Shown here piece after piece: positions 49,675 through 60,707 of a stretch of 64,000 nt of DNA. The notes under the pieces were generated by a model that was not told the DNA's origin, did no database searches, and worked only from the letters and a program-made list of their open reading frames with translations. Within the stretch, counting starts at the first letter, position 1. Each line of letters begins with the position of its first letter. The stretch comes from Synechococcus sp. CBW1002 (GTDB lineage Bacteria > Cyanobacteriota > Cyanobacteriia > PCC-6307 > Cyanobiaceae). The position numbers and the translations under genes were made by a program. The stretch spans positions 930,001 to 994,000 of the forward strand of contig NZ_CP060398.1 in assembly GCF_015840915.1 (NCBI RefSeq). Reading direction: 5' to 3'.

Positions 49675-51198
49675 ATGGCGGACGCACCCCTGAAGATCGT
49701 TGTGCTCGACGACGATCCCACCGGATCCCAGACGGTGCACAGCTGCCCCCTGCTGCTGCGCTGGGACGCCGGGACCCTGCGGGCCGCGCTGGCCCATCCC
49801 GCGCCGCTGCTGTTTCTGCTGGCCAACACCCGCGCCCTTGATCCCGAGGCGGCGCGGCAGCGGGTGCGGCAGCTCTGCCGCTGCCTGCGGCCGCTGCTGG
49901 AGGAGGCGGTGGCTGCCGGCCGGATCGGTGCCTGGCTGATCGTGAGCCGCGGCGATTCCACCCTGCGCAGCCATTTCCCCCTGGAGGTGGAGGTGATCGC
50001 GGCGGAACTGGGTCCCTTCGATGCCACGGTTCTGGCACCCGCCTTCCTGCCGGGGGGACGCACCACGGTGGATGGGGTGCATCTCCTGCATGGGGAACCG
50101 GTGCACCGCACGGCCTTCGCCCGCGATGGCCTGTTCGGCTACGGCACCAGCGACCTGCCGGCCTGGGTGGAGGAGAAGAGCGCCGGGCGGATCCGCGCCG
50201 ATCAGGTGGAGCGCATCGGCTGGCGGGAGCTGGAGGCGGCGGCAGGAGCTGAGGCAGCGGCGGGTTCTGCAGACGAAGGGCACGCAGAGGATGGTGCTGG
50301 ACATGGAGGAGACCAGGCCCTGCTGCGGAAGCTGGCGGCGTTCCAGGGGAATCCGGTGGTGGTGGTGGATGCGGAGCGGCCGCAGCACCTGCTGGCCCTG
50401 GGAGCCGCGCTGCGGCAGCTCACGGCTCCAGCCGCCGCAGAGCGATGGGGCCGGCCGCGGCGGTTCCTGTTCCAGTCCGCCGCCAGCCTGCTGAATGGCC
50501 TGGCGGAGCTGCCGCCGCCGCCACTGGATGCCGGCGGCCTGGCGGCCCTGCGCCGCTGTGATCGCGCCGGCACGCCGCTGCCGGGGCTGGTGCTGGTGGG
50601 CTCCCACGTTCCCCTGGCCGATGCCCAGCTGGAGCGGTTGCTCGCCGATCCGGCCTGCGCCGGCGTGGAGGTGGAGGTGCGCCGCCTGGCCCGTGTGCTG
50701 GAGGGGCCGCTGCCGGCGCCGCTGCTGGCCTCGCTCGAGCAGGACTGGCGGCAGGCCTTGCGGCGGATCCTTACCAGCGGCCGCACGCCGGTGCTGTTCA
50801 GCAGCCGCGGGGAGCTGCTCTGCCGGAGTGCCACCGAGCGCCGCGCCTTCGGGCTGGCACTGGCGGCCCTGATGGCCCGGCTGGCAGCCAGCCTGGCGCC
50901 GGATCTCGGCTATCTGATCAGCAAGGGCGGTATCACCACCCACACCCTGCTGGCCGATGGACTGGATCTGGCGGCGGTGGATCTGCGCGGCCAGCTGCTG
51001 CCGGGGTTGTCACTGGTGCAGCCAGCGGGTGCCTGTGGTCCGCTGGCGGGCCTGCCGCTGCTCACCTTCCCGGGCAATCTCGGCGACGCAGACACCTTGC
51101 ACCTCAGCTGGCTGTGGATGGAGGGGCGAGCCGCTCCCGCCCATGGGGCGCTTGGAAATCGATGGATGGACCCAGGGGCACCACGCCGGAGGGGTTGA
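49675..51198 (+). CDS. Four-carbon acid sugar kinase (DUF1537 family)
   Basis: 507 residues. The family opens with an aspartate-rich substrate loop, here 'IVVLDDDPTGSQTVHSCPLLL', then 'LLANTRALDPEAARQRV' and 'LIVSRGDSTLRSHFPLEVEVI'. The C-terminal nucleotide-binding half has 'LVGSHVPLADAQLERL' and 'LGYLISKGGITTHTLLADGL', ending 'PLLTFPGNLGDADTL'. Known members phosphorylate 3-oxo-tetronates, erythronate or threonate. A low-complexity insert (about residues 185-215) separates the halves. Its tail overlaps the convergent hydroquinone-reductase gene by 95 bases. Placement beside glcE suggests a link to C2/C4 acid recycling, which is inference. Confidence 0.9.
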   Translation: MADAPLKIVVLDDDPTGSQTVHSCPLLLRWDAGTLRAALAHPAPLLFLLANTRALDPEAARQRVRQLCRCLRPLLEEAVAAGRIGAWLIVSRGDSTLRSHFPLEVEVIAAELGPFDATVLAPAFLPGGRTTVDGVHLLHGEPVHRTAFARDGLFGYGTSDLPAWVEEKSAGRIRADQVERIGWRELEAAAGAEAAAGSADEGHAEDGAGHGGDQALLRKLAAFQGNPVVVVDAERPQHLLALGAALRQLTAPAAAERWGRPRRFLFQSAASLLNGLAELPPPPLDAGGLAALRRCDRAGTPLPGLVLVGSHVPLADAQLERLLADPACAGVEVEVRRLARVLEGPLPAPLLASLEQDWRQALRRILTSGRTPVLFSSRGELLCRSATERRAFGLALAALMARLAASLAPDLGYLISKGGITTHTLLADGLDLAAVDLRGQLLPGLSLVQPAGACGPLAGLPLLTFPGNLGDADTLHLSWLWMEGRAAPAHGALGNRWMDPGAPRRRG

Positions 51199-52102
51199 TC
51201 GTGGGGTGGCTCTGGTAGTAGTGCCGCTTGATGTGATCGAAGTCCACCGTGGCGGCGATGCCGGGCATCTGATACAGCTCGCGCACATAGGCGAAGAGGT
51301 GGGGATACTCGACCAGGCGGCGACGATTGCACTTGAAGTGCCCCACGTAGACCGGATCGAAGCGCACCAGGGTGGTGAACAGGCGCCAGTCGGCTTCGGT
51401 GCGTTGGGTTCCGAGCAGATAGCGGTGCTGGCTGAGGTGCTGCTCCAGCCAGTCGAGCGTGGCGAACAGGGGCTCGAATGCCTCCTCATAGGCGGCCTGG
51501 CTGGTGGCGAAGCCGCACTTGTAGACGCCGTTGTTCAGCGTGTCGTAGATCCGGGCATTGAGCCGGTCGATCGCGGGGCGCAGGGGCTCGGGGTAGTAGT
51601 CGCCCGGCCGGGCCCCGAGCTGGTCGAAGGCGGAGTTGAGCATCCGGATGATCTCGGACGACTCATTGCTGACGATCGTGCCCCGCTGCCGGTCCCACAG
51701 CAGCGGCACCGTGACGCGGCCGCTGCAGTGAGGATCGGCCTGGGTGTAGAGCTGATGCAGGAAGCGCGCCTGGCACACGGGGTCAGGGATGACGCCGGGG
51801 CCTGGATCGAAGGTCCAGCCGTGCTCGCCCATGAACCAGTGCACCACCGAGATCGGCAGCAGATCCTCAAGGCCCTTCAACGCCCGGACGATCAGGGTGC
51901 GGTGCGCCCAGGGGCAGGCCAGCGATACGTACAAGTGGTAGCGGCCTGCTTCGGCGGGGAAGCCGCCCTCACCGCTCGGGCCGGCGGAACCGTCCGGTGT
52001 GATCCAGTTGCGAAAACGGGCGCTGTCCCGCACGAAGCGACCGCCGCTGGCACTGGTGTCGTACCAGCGATCCTGCCAGGCCCCATCCACCAGAACGCCC
52101 AC
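51104..52102 (-). CDS. Glutathionyl-hydroquinone reductase (Xi-class GST, YqjG/ECM4-like)
   Basis: 332 residues. The start is a GTG at 52102 with a strong GAGGAG leader 6-7 bases before it. The catalytic cysteine is in 'VSLACPWAHRTLIVR', and the family blocks 'GTIVSNESSEIIRMLNSAFD' and 'GVYKCGFATSQAAYEEAFEPLFATLDWLE' follow. 'EADWRLFTTLVRFDPVYVGHFKCNRRRL' and 'HIKRHYYQSHPTINPSG' complete it. Such enzymes reduce glutathionyl-hydroquinones. It follows glcF by 10 bases, so icd, glcF and this gene form one operon. Confidence 0.93.
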   Translation of the reverse strand: MGVLVDGAWQDRWYDTSASGGRFVRDSARFRNWITPDGSAGPSGEGGFPAEAGRYHLYVSLACPWAHRTLIVRALKGLEDLLPISVVHWFMGEHGWTFDPGPGVIPDPVCQARFLHQLYTQADPHCSGRVTVPLLWDRQRGTIVSNESSEIIRMLNSAFDQLGARPGDYYPEPLRPAIDRLNARIYDTLNNGVYKCGFATSQAAYEEAFEPLFATLDWLEQHLSQHRYLLGTQRTEADWRLFTTLVRFDPVYVGHFKCNRRRLVEYPHLFAYVRELYQMPGIAATVDFDHIKRHYYQSHPTINPSGVVPLGPSIDFQAPHGRERLAPPSTAS

Positions 52103-52112
52103 GTGTTTCTCC

Positions 52113-53455
52113 TCAGGTAGCGCTGGCGCGGAAGCTGCGCTCCAGCAGCTGCACCGGATGGACCACCGGCAGCGGGGCCGCCCCACCGGGTGTGTCGTCC
52201 AGGTGGCGGCGGATCTGGAGGCTGCAGCCGATGTTGGCGCTCACCACCAGATCGGCTCCGGTGCCGCGCAGGTCGTCGGCCTTGATCCGTCCGAGGGCGG
52301 CGGCCTCCTCCGGTTGCACCAGGTTGTAGATGCCGGCGCTGCCGCAGCACACCCCCGCCTCCACCGCCTCACGGATCTCCACATGGGGAATGGCACGCAG
52401 CAGGGCCCGGGGCTGCTCACGGATGCCCTGGCCATGGAGCATGTGACAGGCATCGTGATAGGCCAGTCGCAGGGGGCGATCGGCGCTGGCCCGGCTGCCA
52501 TCGGCATGGTCCAGGGGCTGCAGGCCTTGCCGGAACGCGTCGCTCAGGCCCACCCGCTCCAGGAACTCCTGCAGGTCGGCCACACCGGCGGCGAAGGCGG
52601 AGCCACGGGCGGCCCAGGCCGGTTCGCTGGCCAGCAGCGCGTCGTAGTGCTTGAGGGTGTGGCCGCAGCCGGAGGCCGCCACCAGCACCGCATCGAGCGG
52701 CTCGGCTCCGGCGGGCCGCCCTGGGCCCACCACCGCCGCGAAGCTGTCGATCAGGGCCGTGGCGTGGCTGCGGGTCAACGCTTCTTCGCCCTGGTGGTGG
52801 GTCATGGCGCCGCAGCAGCCCTGGGCCGGGGGGATCACCACCTCGATGCCGTTGGCACGCAGCACCCGCACCGCCGCGGCATTCACCGCCGGATCAAAGA
52901 GGCGTTGCACACAGCCGAGCACCAGCCCCACCCGGTAGCGGCGCTGACCGATCGCCGGAACCACCAGCGGGAAGCCGTCCGCGAAGCTCTCGGCGGGCAG
53001 GGGCGGCAGCAGCCGCTCCATCGCCTCGATCTGGGGGCCGAGCAGGCGGAGCAGGCCACTGCGGCGCGCCAAGGCCTGCAGGGGGGTGCCGGCATAGGCC
53101 CGCAGGGGCGTGAGCAGGGCCCGCAACCGTTGGGGGTAGGGCAGCAGGGCGAACAGCAGGCGGCGGAAGCTGCGTTGGACCGGGGTGCGCAGCTCCGGAG
53201 CGTTGAGCTGGGGCCGGGTCGCCTCGATCAGCTCGTCGTAGCGCACGCCGGAGGGACAGGCGCTGACGCAGGCGAAGCAGCCGAGGCAGCTGTCGAAATG
53301 GCCCGCCACCGTGGCATCGAGCTCCAGCTCGCCGGCCGCGATCGCCTTGAGGGCGTGGATGCGACCCCGCGGCGAATCCATCTCCGTGCCCAGCACCCGG
53401 TAGCTGGCACAGGTGGGCAGGCAGAAGCCGCAGTGCACGCAGGGGTCGGTGGCGT

Positions 53456-53459
<4 letters not shown>
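52113..53459 (-). CDS. glcF: Glycolate dehydrogenase iron-sulfur subunit GlcF
   Basis: 448 residues. Two [4Fe-4S] motifs, '[11 protein letters not shown]' and '[12 protein letters not shown]', are near the N-terminus. Two CCG domains follow ('[10 protein letters not shown]', '[13 protein letters not shown]', '[13 protein letters not shown]', '[31 protein letters not shown]'). This is the standard GlcF layout for passing electrons from glycolate to the quinone pool. Its ATG overlaps the icd stop codon (ATGA), implying translational coupling, an unusual partnership between the TCA branch and photorespiration. Confidence 0.94.
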
Positions 53460-54886
<1,427 letters not shown>

Positions 54887-55024
54887 GCGCGAGGGGGTGA
54901 AGGGACCGGGGTTGATGGGGATCAGCCCACCATGGCTGGCGCGACCGGCCGGGGCGCCGCAGCATGGACCGACCGGCTGAGCCTAGGTTTTGGCCATGAT
55001 CTGGTTCTGCTCCCGGGGAACGGC

Positions 55025-55534
55025 ATGAACGCCGCCGATCAGGCACGATCGCTGGAACTGGCTCAGGCGATCGCCTCGGTGGTCACCCTGGTGCGGGGCC
55101 ATTTCCCCGCGGCCCGCGCCAACCTCACCCCCTGGCGGGACGATCCCCTCACCCGTGCCTTCAACGAGCGGGAATCGCTGGATCTCTCCTTCCATTTCCC
55201 CGGCTGGAGCCCTCGCACCCAATGCCGCTCGCTGCTGCTGCAGCTGCGGCTGGAGCGGGCGCCGGAGGCGGCGGTCGCCCGCAGCCGGCCGCGGTTGCTG
55301 GGGGTTCTGATCCGCGGCCTCACCTATGAATCGGAGCGCTGGCGACTGGCCACGCTGGGGGAGTGGCAACCCTCCGGCAGCCACCTGCCCAGTCCTGAGG
55401 TGGTCCAGACCCTGCAGCTGCTCTGCCGCGAACTGTTCGATCTGTTCGGTGCTGGCGCCCAGTCCCTCGGCAGCAGCGACTCCGATGCCGACGGCGGCCC
55501 CCCGGAAGCCGGTGACGATCGGCGAGCCGCCTGA
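55025..55534 (+). CDS. Conserved hypothetical protein
   Basis: 169 residues: a helix, 'ARSLELAQAIASVVTLVRGHFP', then 'LTRAFNERESLDLSFHFPGWSPRTQCRSLLLQLRL' and 'RLLGVLIRGLTYESERWRLATLGEW'. The pattern is that of a small alpha/beta protein conserved among picocyanobacteria, with an acidic, poorly ordered tail. The ATG at 55025 is the first sensible start; a longer open frame on this strand is antisense to icd. Function unknown. Confidence 0.6.
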   Translation: MNAADQARSLELAQAIASVVTLVRGHFPAARANLTPWRDDPLTRAFNERESLDLSFHFPGWSPRTQCRSLLLQLRLERAPEAAVARSRPRLLGVLIRGLTYESERWRLATLGEWQPSGSHLPSPEVVQTLQLLCRELFDLFGAGAQSLGSSDSDADGGPPEAGDDRRAA

Positions 55535-55666
55535 TCCCCGTTGGGTTTGGGGCTGCGGCGCAGGGCTGGGGCAGGCGCTGCCCACGTAATCCTTCGCAAC
55601 CTTGTCGCCGCCGCTGGGAAGGCTGCGCCTAACTTGCTTGGACTGGCTATGCAGCTTTCCGGATTG

Positions 55667-56380
55667 ATGTCTGTCGCGCTTGCTTCTCAGTTGCGTGAGG
55701 GAACCAAGAAGTCCCACACCATGGCCGAGAACACCGGTTTTGTGAGCTGCTTCCTCAAGGGGGTGGTGGACAAGATGAGCTATCGCCGGCTCGTCGCCAA
55801 CCTCTACGTCCTCTACAGCGCCATGGAGGAGGAGATCGGCCGCCTCAAGGACCATCCGGTGGTGGGCCCGATCGCCTTCGACGCCCTCAACCGCAAGGCG
55901 GTGCTGGAGCAGGACATGGCCTTCTACTTCGGCTCCGACTGGCGCCAGCAGCTGCAGCCCACCCCCGGTGCCGTGGAGTACGTCAACCGGGTGCGTCAGG
56001 TGGCCCGTGAGACCCCCGAGCTGTTGGTGGGCCATCACTACACCCGCTACATCGGCGATCTCTCCGGTGGGCAGATCCTCAAGAACATCGCCCAGAAGGC
56101 GATGAACCTGGGCGAGCACGACGGCCTCCGCTTCTACGAGTTCGACGCCATCGACGACGAGAAGGCCTTCAAGGTCAACTACCGCGCCACCCTGGACCAT
56201 CTGCCGATCGATCAGGCCATGGCCGATCGCATCGTCGAGGAGGCCAACCATGCGTTCCACCTCAACATGGTGATGTTCCAGGAACTGGAGGGCAACCTCA
56301 TCGCCGCCATCGGCAAGGTGCTGTTCGGCTTCCTCACCCGTCGCCAACGCACCGGCAGCACTGAAGTGGTGGCGGCCTGA
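55667..56380 (+). CDS. ho1: Heme oxygenase
   Basis: Opens heme to biliverdin with ferredoxin as reductant, the first step to phycobilins. 237 residues from the ATG at 55667, which gives the family start 'SVALASQLREGTKKSHTMAENTGFVSCFLKG' with the proximal heme histidine in 'KKSHTMAE'. The distal-helix motif 'YTRYIGDLSGGQILKNIAQKAM' and the C-terminal 'ANHAFHLNMVMFQELEGNLIAAIGK' are intact. It is monocistronic, just upstream of the glycan locus. Confidence 0.96.
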   Translation: MSVALASQLREGTKKSHTMAENTGFVSCFLKGVVDKMSYRRLVANLYVLYSAMEEEIGRLKDHPVVGPIAFDALNRKAVLEQDMAFYFGSDWRQQLQPTPGAVEYVNRVRQVARETPELLVGHHYTRYIGDLSGGQILKNIAQKAMNLGEHDGLRFYEFDAIDDEKAFKVNYRATLDHLPIDQAMADRIVEEANHAFHLNMVMFQELEGNLIAAIGKVLFGFLTRRQRTGSTEVVAA

Positions 56381-56438
56381 GGCCCGGCTGAGATCAGGCC
56401 CTGCCGTTGGACGGGGCCTGGATGCGACACACTCGCCC

Positions 56439-57551
56439 TTGCTGGAGCCCGTGCGCTTGCGTCCCCTGAGATTCCTGCTGCCCGGCACCACTGGCCGGTT
56501 CCGCTGTGGCGGCTTGCTTGTGGAGCTGCAGACCCTGCGCCTGCTGCAGGAGATCGTGCCGGCGGAGGTGGTGACCTACCGCAAGCGGGAGGAGGGCCTG
56601 GCCTTCCTCGATGATCTGCTGGCGTCGGAGGAGCCGCCCGGCGAGGCCCTCTGGATTGTGAGCTGGGGGTTTGAGGTGCCAAGCCAGTTGCGCCGCCTGC
56701 GCGGACGCCCAGTGGCCTATCACGCCCACAGCAGTGGCTATGGCTTCTCCCTGCCTCCCGCCGTGCCGGTGTTGGCGGTAAGCCGCAACACGCTCGGCTA
56801 CTGGGGGGATGCGGCGCCCCGCCAGCCCCTGTTTCTGGTGCCGAACGCCCTCGAACGCGACTGGATGGAGCGCGGCCTCCGGCCGGGCGGCCCTGCCGCC
56901 GGCGGCGATGGGACCGGTTCTGACGGGAGCGATGGCGATGGGCTGGAGGGCCGCCGCCCGATTGATGTGCTGGTGCAGCAGCGCAAGAGCAGTGCCTACG
57001 TGCTCACGCAACTAGTGCCGGCCCTGCGGCGCCAGGGACTGCGGGTGGAGGTGCAGAGCGGCTGGGTGGACGATCTGGTGGATCTGTTCAACCGGGCCAC
57101 GGTGGTGCTCTACGACTCGGCCGACTACTGGCGGGGGCGGGGGTTGACGGAGGGGTTCGGACTGCCGCCGCTCGAAGCTCTCGCCTGCGGCTGCGTTGTG
57201 TTCAGCAGCCTCAACCACGCCCTGGCCGACAGCCTTGATCCCGGGTCGATTGCCCATCAGATCGGCGCCGGCAGCCTGGCCGCAGATCTGGAGCGGATCA
57301 CTGCCGCCGTCAGGGATCCCAGCGCCTGGCGCGCTGACCCGGATCGTCTCCAGCCCCTGCTGGAGGCCTGCAGCGAGCCGGAGCTGCGGCGGCGCTGGCG
57401 CCATGCCCTGGAGGAGATCAACCACCACTGGGACAGGCTCAGCGCCGGCGAGCCGCCGCTGCTGGCCCCACCCCGCTGGCAGCTGCGCTGGCGGCAGCGG
57501 GCGGATCGCTTGCGGCGCCTGCTTTCCCGCCAGCTTGGGTCGATCGGTTAA
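56439..57551 (+). CDS. Glycosyltransferase (GT4-like)
   Basis: 370 residues from a TTG. The nucleotide-sugar half has 'LTEGFGLPPLEALACGCVVFSSLNHALAD', the GT4 'EGFGLP..EA(L/M)A(C/G)G' motif that holds the donor-contacting glutamate. The N-terminal half ('LLPGTTGRFRCGGLLVELQTLRLLQEI', 'LWIVSWGFEVP') fits the acceptor domain. A glycine/aspartate-rich loop (about residues 147-170) looks like an insertion. It opens a plus-strand run of surface-glycan genes. Donor and acceptor unknown. Confidence 0.85.
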   Translation: MLEPVRLRPLRFLLPGTTGRFRCGGLLVELQTLRLLQEIVPAEVVTYRKREEGLAFLDDLLASEEPPGEALWIVSWGFEVPSQLRRLRGRPVAYHAHSSGYGFSLPPAVPVLAVSRNTLGYWGDAAPRQPLFLVPNALERDWMERGLRPGGPAAGGDGTGSDGSDGDGLEGRRPIDVLVQQRKSSAYVLTQLVPALRRQGLRVEVQSGWVDDLVDLFNRATVVLYDSADYWRGRGLTEGFGLPPLEALACGCVVFSSLNHALADSLDPGSIAHQIGAGSLAADLERITAAVRDPSAWRADPDRLQPLLEACSEPELRRRWRHALEEINHHWDRLSAGEPPLLAPPRWQLRWRQRADRLRRLLSRQLGSIG

Positions 57552-57613
57552 GTGGCTGGCCCGTTGCCTGGCGGCGTGGCAGGGGAGCCCCCATAAGCTG
57601 GGGGAGATCACAG

Positions 57614-59479
57614 GTGTTCTCCGTGCGGCTGCCGAAAAGCCAGACACTCGATCAGCTTCGGCAGCTCATTCTGACCCTCCCGAAATCACTCAGGCGGCAG
57701 TTCTATTGGCTGCTGCCCTTGGCAGTGCTGCCTGGTGTTCTTGATATCCTGTCAGTGGGCATTCTGGCCCAGCTGATGTCCTCGCTGTTGATGTCGAAGG
57801 CGAAGCGCCAGATCATTCCGATTCATATTCCCGGCTCAGATCGCTTTGAGTTTGTCCTCTTCCTGATCGGTGCCTTCATCCTGATCTCGTGGCTCCGCTC
57901 GCTGGCGCGCCTCTGGCTGGTGATTTCGCAGGAGCAGTACATCGAGCGCATGTGGCTCTATCTGACCGATCATCTCTATCGCGGCATTCTCTATCTTCCC
58001 TACGAGTTTCATCTTGCCCAGGACGACTCCAAGCTGGCGACGCAGCTGCTCACCAACGTCACCAAGGTGACACGCGGCATTCTGCGGCCTTGTCTGCCGT
58101 TGTTTTCGTCGTTCTTTTCGGTGGTGTTGCTCACTGGTGGCATTCTCTATGTGGGGCGCTGGTATGCGCTCGGTTTGTTCGCTGGTCTCACGCTCGCCTA
58201 CGGCCTCTTTTCGGTGTTCATGACGCCCTATCTGCGCCATGCAGAGCGACAGAAGCTCTATCTGGCCTCGCAGATGAAGCAGACCTTCATCGACTCGATG
58301 ACGATGATCCGCGAGATCCAGCTCTACGCCGCCGAGGATTTTTATGCCGATTCCTTCCGCGACAAGGCCCAAGAGGCCAAAAAGTTCGAGTTTCTTAATA
58401 CGCTCCTGCCCTGGTTCCCCAAGCTCACGATCGAGCCGCTTGGCATCACGCTGATTTTCTCCTTTGCCATCTTTCCGGCGGTGCTCGGTGGCGGTTTCTC
58501 CGATGTGAAGCAGGTCATCCCCTTTCTCGCCACCCTGGCCCTGGCCTCGCTGCGCCTCACCCCAGCCCTGCAGGAAACCTTCGCGTCGATCACCAAGCTC
58601 CGCTCCGGTCTACCCAACATCTCCAGCCTGCTCAAGCTGATGCAGATTGCCGATGAAGGTAGTGAGATCCCCACGGCTGTTCTGGGGCCGGGAGGCACTC
58701 CCATGAGCCCGCAGGCCTTCATTCCGCGCCGCACGATCCGGCTGGATCGGATCACCTATGCCTATCCCACCACCAACCACTCCACGATCACCGATCTCAG
58801 CCTCACCATCCCGGTAGGTTCCCGTGTCGCCTTCGTGGGGTCCACCGGCAGCGGCAAGACCACCACGGGCCTGCTGTTGCTCGCACTGCTCACCCCCCAG
58901 AAAGGACAACTTCTGATTGATGGCACGCCCCTGGATTCGCAGGATCGCCGGGCCTGGCAGTCCTGCTGCTCCTATGTGCCCCAGATCGTGAGCTTCACCC
59001 GCGGCAGCGTTCTGGAAAACATCGCCTTCGGCGAAGACCCCGATCAGGTGGATCTGAACCTGGTCTGGGAGTCGCTGGAATCGGCCCAGCTCGCCGAGGT
59101 AGTGGCCGAACTTCCCTATGGCCTGTACACCCCGATCGGTCGCGATGGCCTGCGGCTCTCCGGTGGCCAGCGCCAGCGGCTTGCACTGGCGCGGGCCTTC
59201 TACCGGCGCACCGAGGTGTTGCTGCTCGATGAGGCGACCAGCGCCCTCGACAACAAGACGGAATCGGAGGTGATCGAGGCGCTCGAGATCATCGGCCGAC
59301 GGTGCACCACGATCGTGATCGCCCACCGCCTCTCCACGATCGTTCGCTGCGACCGCATCTACGAATTCGAGGCGGGCCGGATCAAGGCAGCCGGCAATTT
59401 CGAGCAGCTGCGGGCTGCTTCCTCCAGCTTTGAGGAACTGGTGGCCACCCTGGAGCGCAGCCTCGCGGCCGCCTCGTGA
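57614..59479 (+). CDS. ABC exporter (MsbA-like, fused membrane and ATPase domains)
   Basis: 621 residues from a GTG. Six transmembrane helices occupy about residues 25-320. The ATPase domain follows: 'VAFVGSTGSGKTTTGLLLLALL' (Walker A), 'YVPQIVSFTRGSVLENIAFGE', 'LRLSGGQRQRLALARAFYRRTEVLLLDEATSALDNKTE' (signature and Walker B) and 'IVIAHRLSTIVRCD'. It is a half-size type IV exporter that probably works as a homodimer. Position among glycosyltransferases suggests a lipid-linked oligosaccharide flippase or exporter. Its stop overlaps the next start (GTGA). Confidence 0.93.
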   Translation: MFSVRLPKSQTLDQLRQLILTLPKSLRRQFYWLLPLAVLPGVLDILSVGILAQLMSSLLMSKAKRQIIPIHIPGSDRFEFVLFLIGAFILISWLRSLARLWLVISQEQYIERMWLYLTDHLYRGILYLPYEFHLAQDDSKLATQLLTNVTKVTRGILRPCLPLFSSFFSVVLLTGGILYVGRWYALGLFAGLTLAYGLFSVFMTPYLRHAERQKLYLASQMKQTFIDSMTMIREIQLYAAEDFYADSFRDKAQEAKKFEFLNTLLPWFPKLTIEPLGITLIFSFAIFPAVLGGGFSDVKQVIPFLATLALASLRLTPALQETFASITKLRSGLPNISSLLKLMQIADEGSEIPTAVLGPGGTPMSPQAFIPRRTIRLDRITYAYPTTNHSTITDLSLTIPVGSRVAFVGSTGSGKTTTGLLLLALLTPQKGQLLIDGTPLDSQDRRAWQSCCSYVPQIVSFTRGSVLENIAFGEDPDQVDLNLVWESLESAQLAEVVAELPYGLYTPIGRDGLRLSGGQRQRLALARAFYRRTEVLLLDEATSALDNKTESEVIEALEIIGRRCTTIVIAHRLSTIVRCDRIYEFEAGRIKAAGNFEQLRAASSSFEELVATLERSLAAAS

Positions 59480-60657
59480 GCCCCGGCCTCGACATCACCC
59501 TGCTGGCCACGGCCGACTGGGATCATCCCTTCTGGACCAACAAACAGCACGTGGCTGTGAGCCTGGCGGAGCTGGGTCATCGGGTGCTTTATGTGGATTC
59601 CCTCGGCCTGCGACCCCCCACCCTGGGGCAGCGGGATCGGGGCCGGTTGTGGCGCCGCCTGCGGTTGTCCTTCCCCAGGCCGCGGCCTGTGCGCCCTGGA
59701 ATCTGGGTGATCTCGCCGCTGCAGTTGCCCCTGCCAGCAGGGCCGTGGGTGGACCGCCTCAATGGCCTCGTGCTGCGTACCACTCTGGCCCTGGCCCGGC
59801 TCCAGCTGGGCCTGCGCCGCGATCTGCTCTGGACCTACAACCCCCGCACGGCGGCCTTGCTGCCGGTGCACGCCTACCGGCGTTCGCTTTATCACTGTGT
59901 CGATGCCATCGATACGCAGCCGGGGATGGATGGGCCCCGAATCCGGCGCGACGAACAGCAGCTCTGCCACCAGGTGGATGGAGTCGTCACCACCACCCCG
60001 GTGTTGCAGGAACGCTGCCGGCCGCTGGCTCGGCGCTGCACCCTGCTGCCCAATGCGGTGGACGTGGAGCATTTCCGCCAGGCACTGGATCCCGCCTTGC
60101 CCCTGCCGGCCGATCTGGGGTGCATCCCGGCACCGCGGCTCCTGTTCGTGGGAGCGATCGCGACCTACAAGATGAACATGGAGCTGCTGGCTGCCGTGGC
60201 CCGTCGCCATCCGGACTGGTCGATCGTGCTGATCGGGGCGGTGGGTGAGGGGGATCCCGCCACGCTGATCACTGCCCTGGCGGATTGCCCCAACATCCAC
60301 CGCCTCGGCCCACGGCCCTATGGGGCCTTGCCGGCCTATCTCAAGGGGGCGGCGGTGGGGTTGATTCCGGCGCGGATCAATGCCTATACCCGCGCCATGT
60401 TCCCGATGAAGTTCTTCGAGTACCTGGCCGCTGGCCTGCCGGTGGTGGCCACGCCACTGCCGGCGCTGGAGCCCTATGCCTCCGTGGTGGCCCTTGCCCC
60501 AGACGCCGAGAGCTTCGCCGCCGCCGTGGCGGAGGCTCTGGTGCCTGACCCTGCCGCCGCCGCCGAGCGCCTGCGACTTGCCGGTTCCGTCACCTACAGC
60601 GAGCGCAGTCGCCGCATGCTGGCGTTTCTGGAGAGCGAGCCTCAGGGGCACTGCTAG
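59476..60657 (+). CDS. Glycosyltransferase family 1/4-like
   Basis: 393 residues from a GTG overlapping the exporter stop by four bases. The N-terminal acceptor domain shows 'LLATADWDHPFWTNKQHVAVSLAELGHRVLYVDSLGLRPP'. The donor domain shows 'LLFVGAIATYKMNMELLAAVARRHPDWSIVLIG' and 'GALPAYLKGAAVGLIPARINAYTRAMFPMKFFEYLAAGLPVVATPLPALE', the GT4-type 'P.K.fEYLA.G.PVV'. It resembles transferases that act on teichuronic or capsular polysaccharides. Confidence 0.9.
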   Translation: MSPGLDITLLATADWDHPFWTNKQHVAVSLAELGHRVLYVDSLGLRPPTLGQRDRGRLWRRLRLSFPRPRPVRPGIWVISPLQLPLPAGPWVDRLNGLVLRTTLALARLQLGLRRDLLWTYNPRTAALLPVHAYRRSLYHCVDAIDTQPGMDGPRIRRDEQQLCHQVDGVVTTTPVLQERCRPLARRCTLLPNAVDVEHFRQALDPALPLPADLGCIPAPRLLFVGAIATYKMNMELLAAVARRHPDWSIVLIGAVGEGDPATLITALADCPNIHRLGPRPYGALPAYLKGAAVGLIPARINAYTRAMFPMKFFEYLAAGLPVVATPLPALEPYASVVALAPDAESFAAAVAEALVPDPAAAAERLRLAGSVTYSERSRRMLAFLESEPQGHC

Positions 60658-60707
60658 CCTCGACTGCTACCGATTTTCTGTTCATTCGTTCTGTTACTGA
60701 CGCGTCG

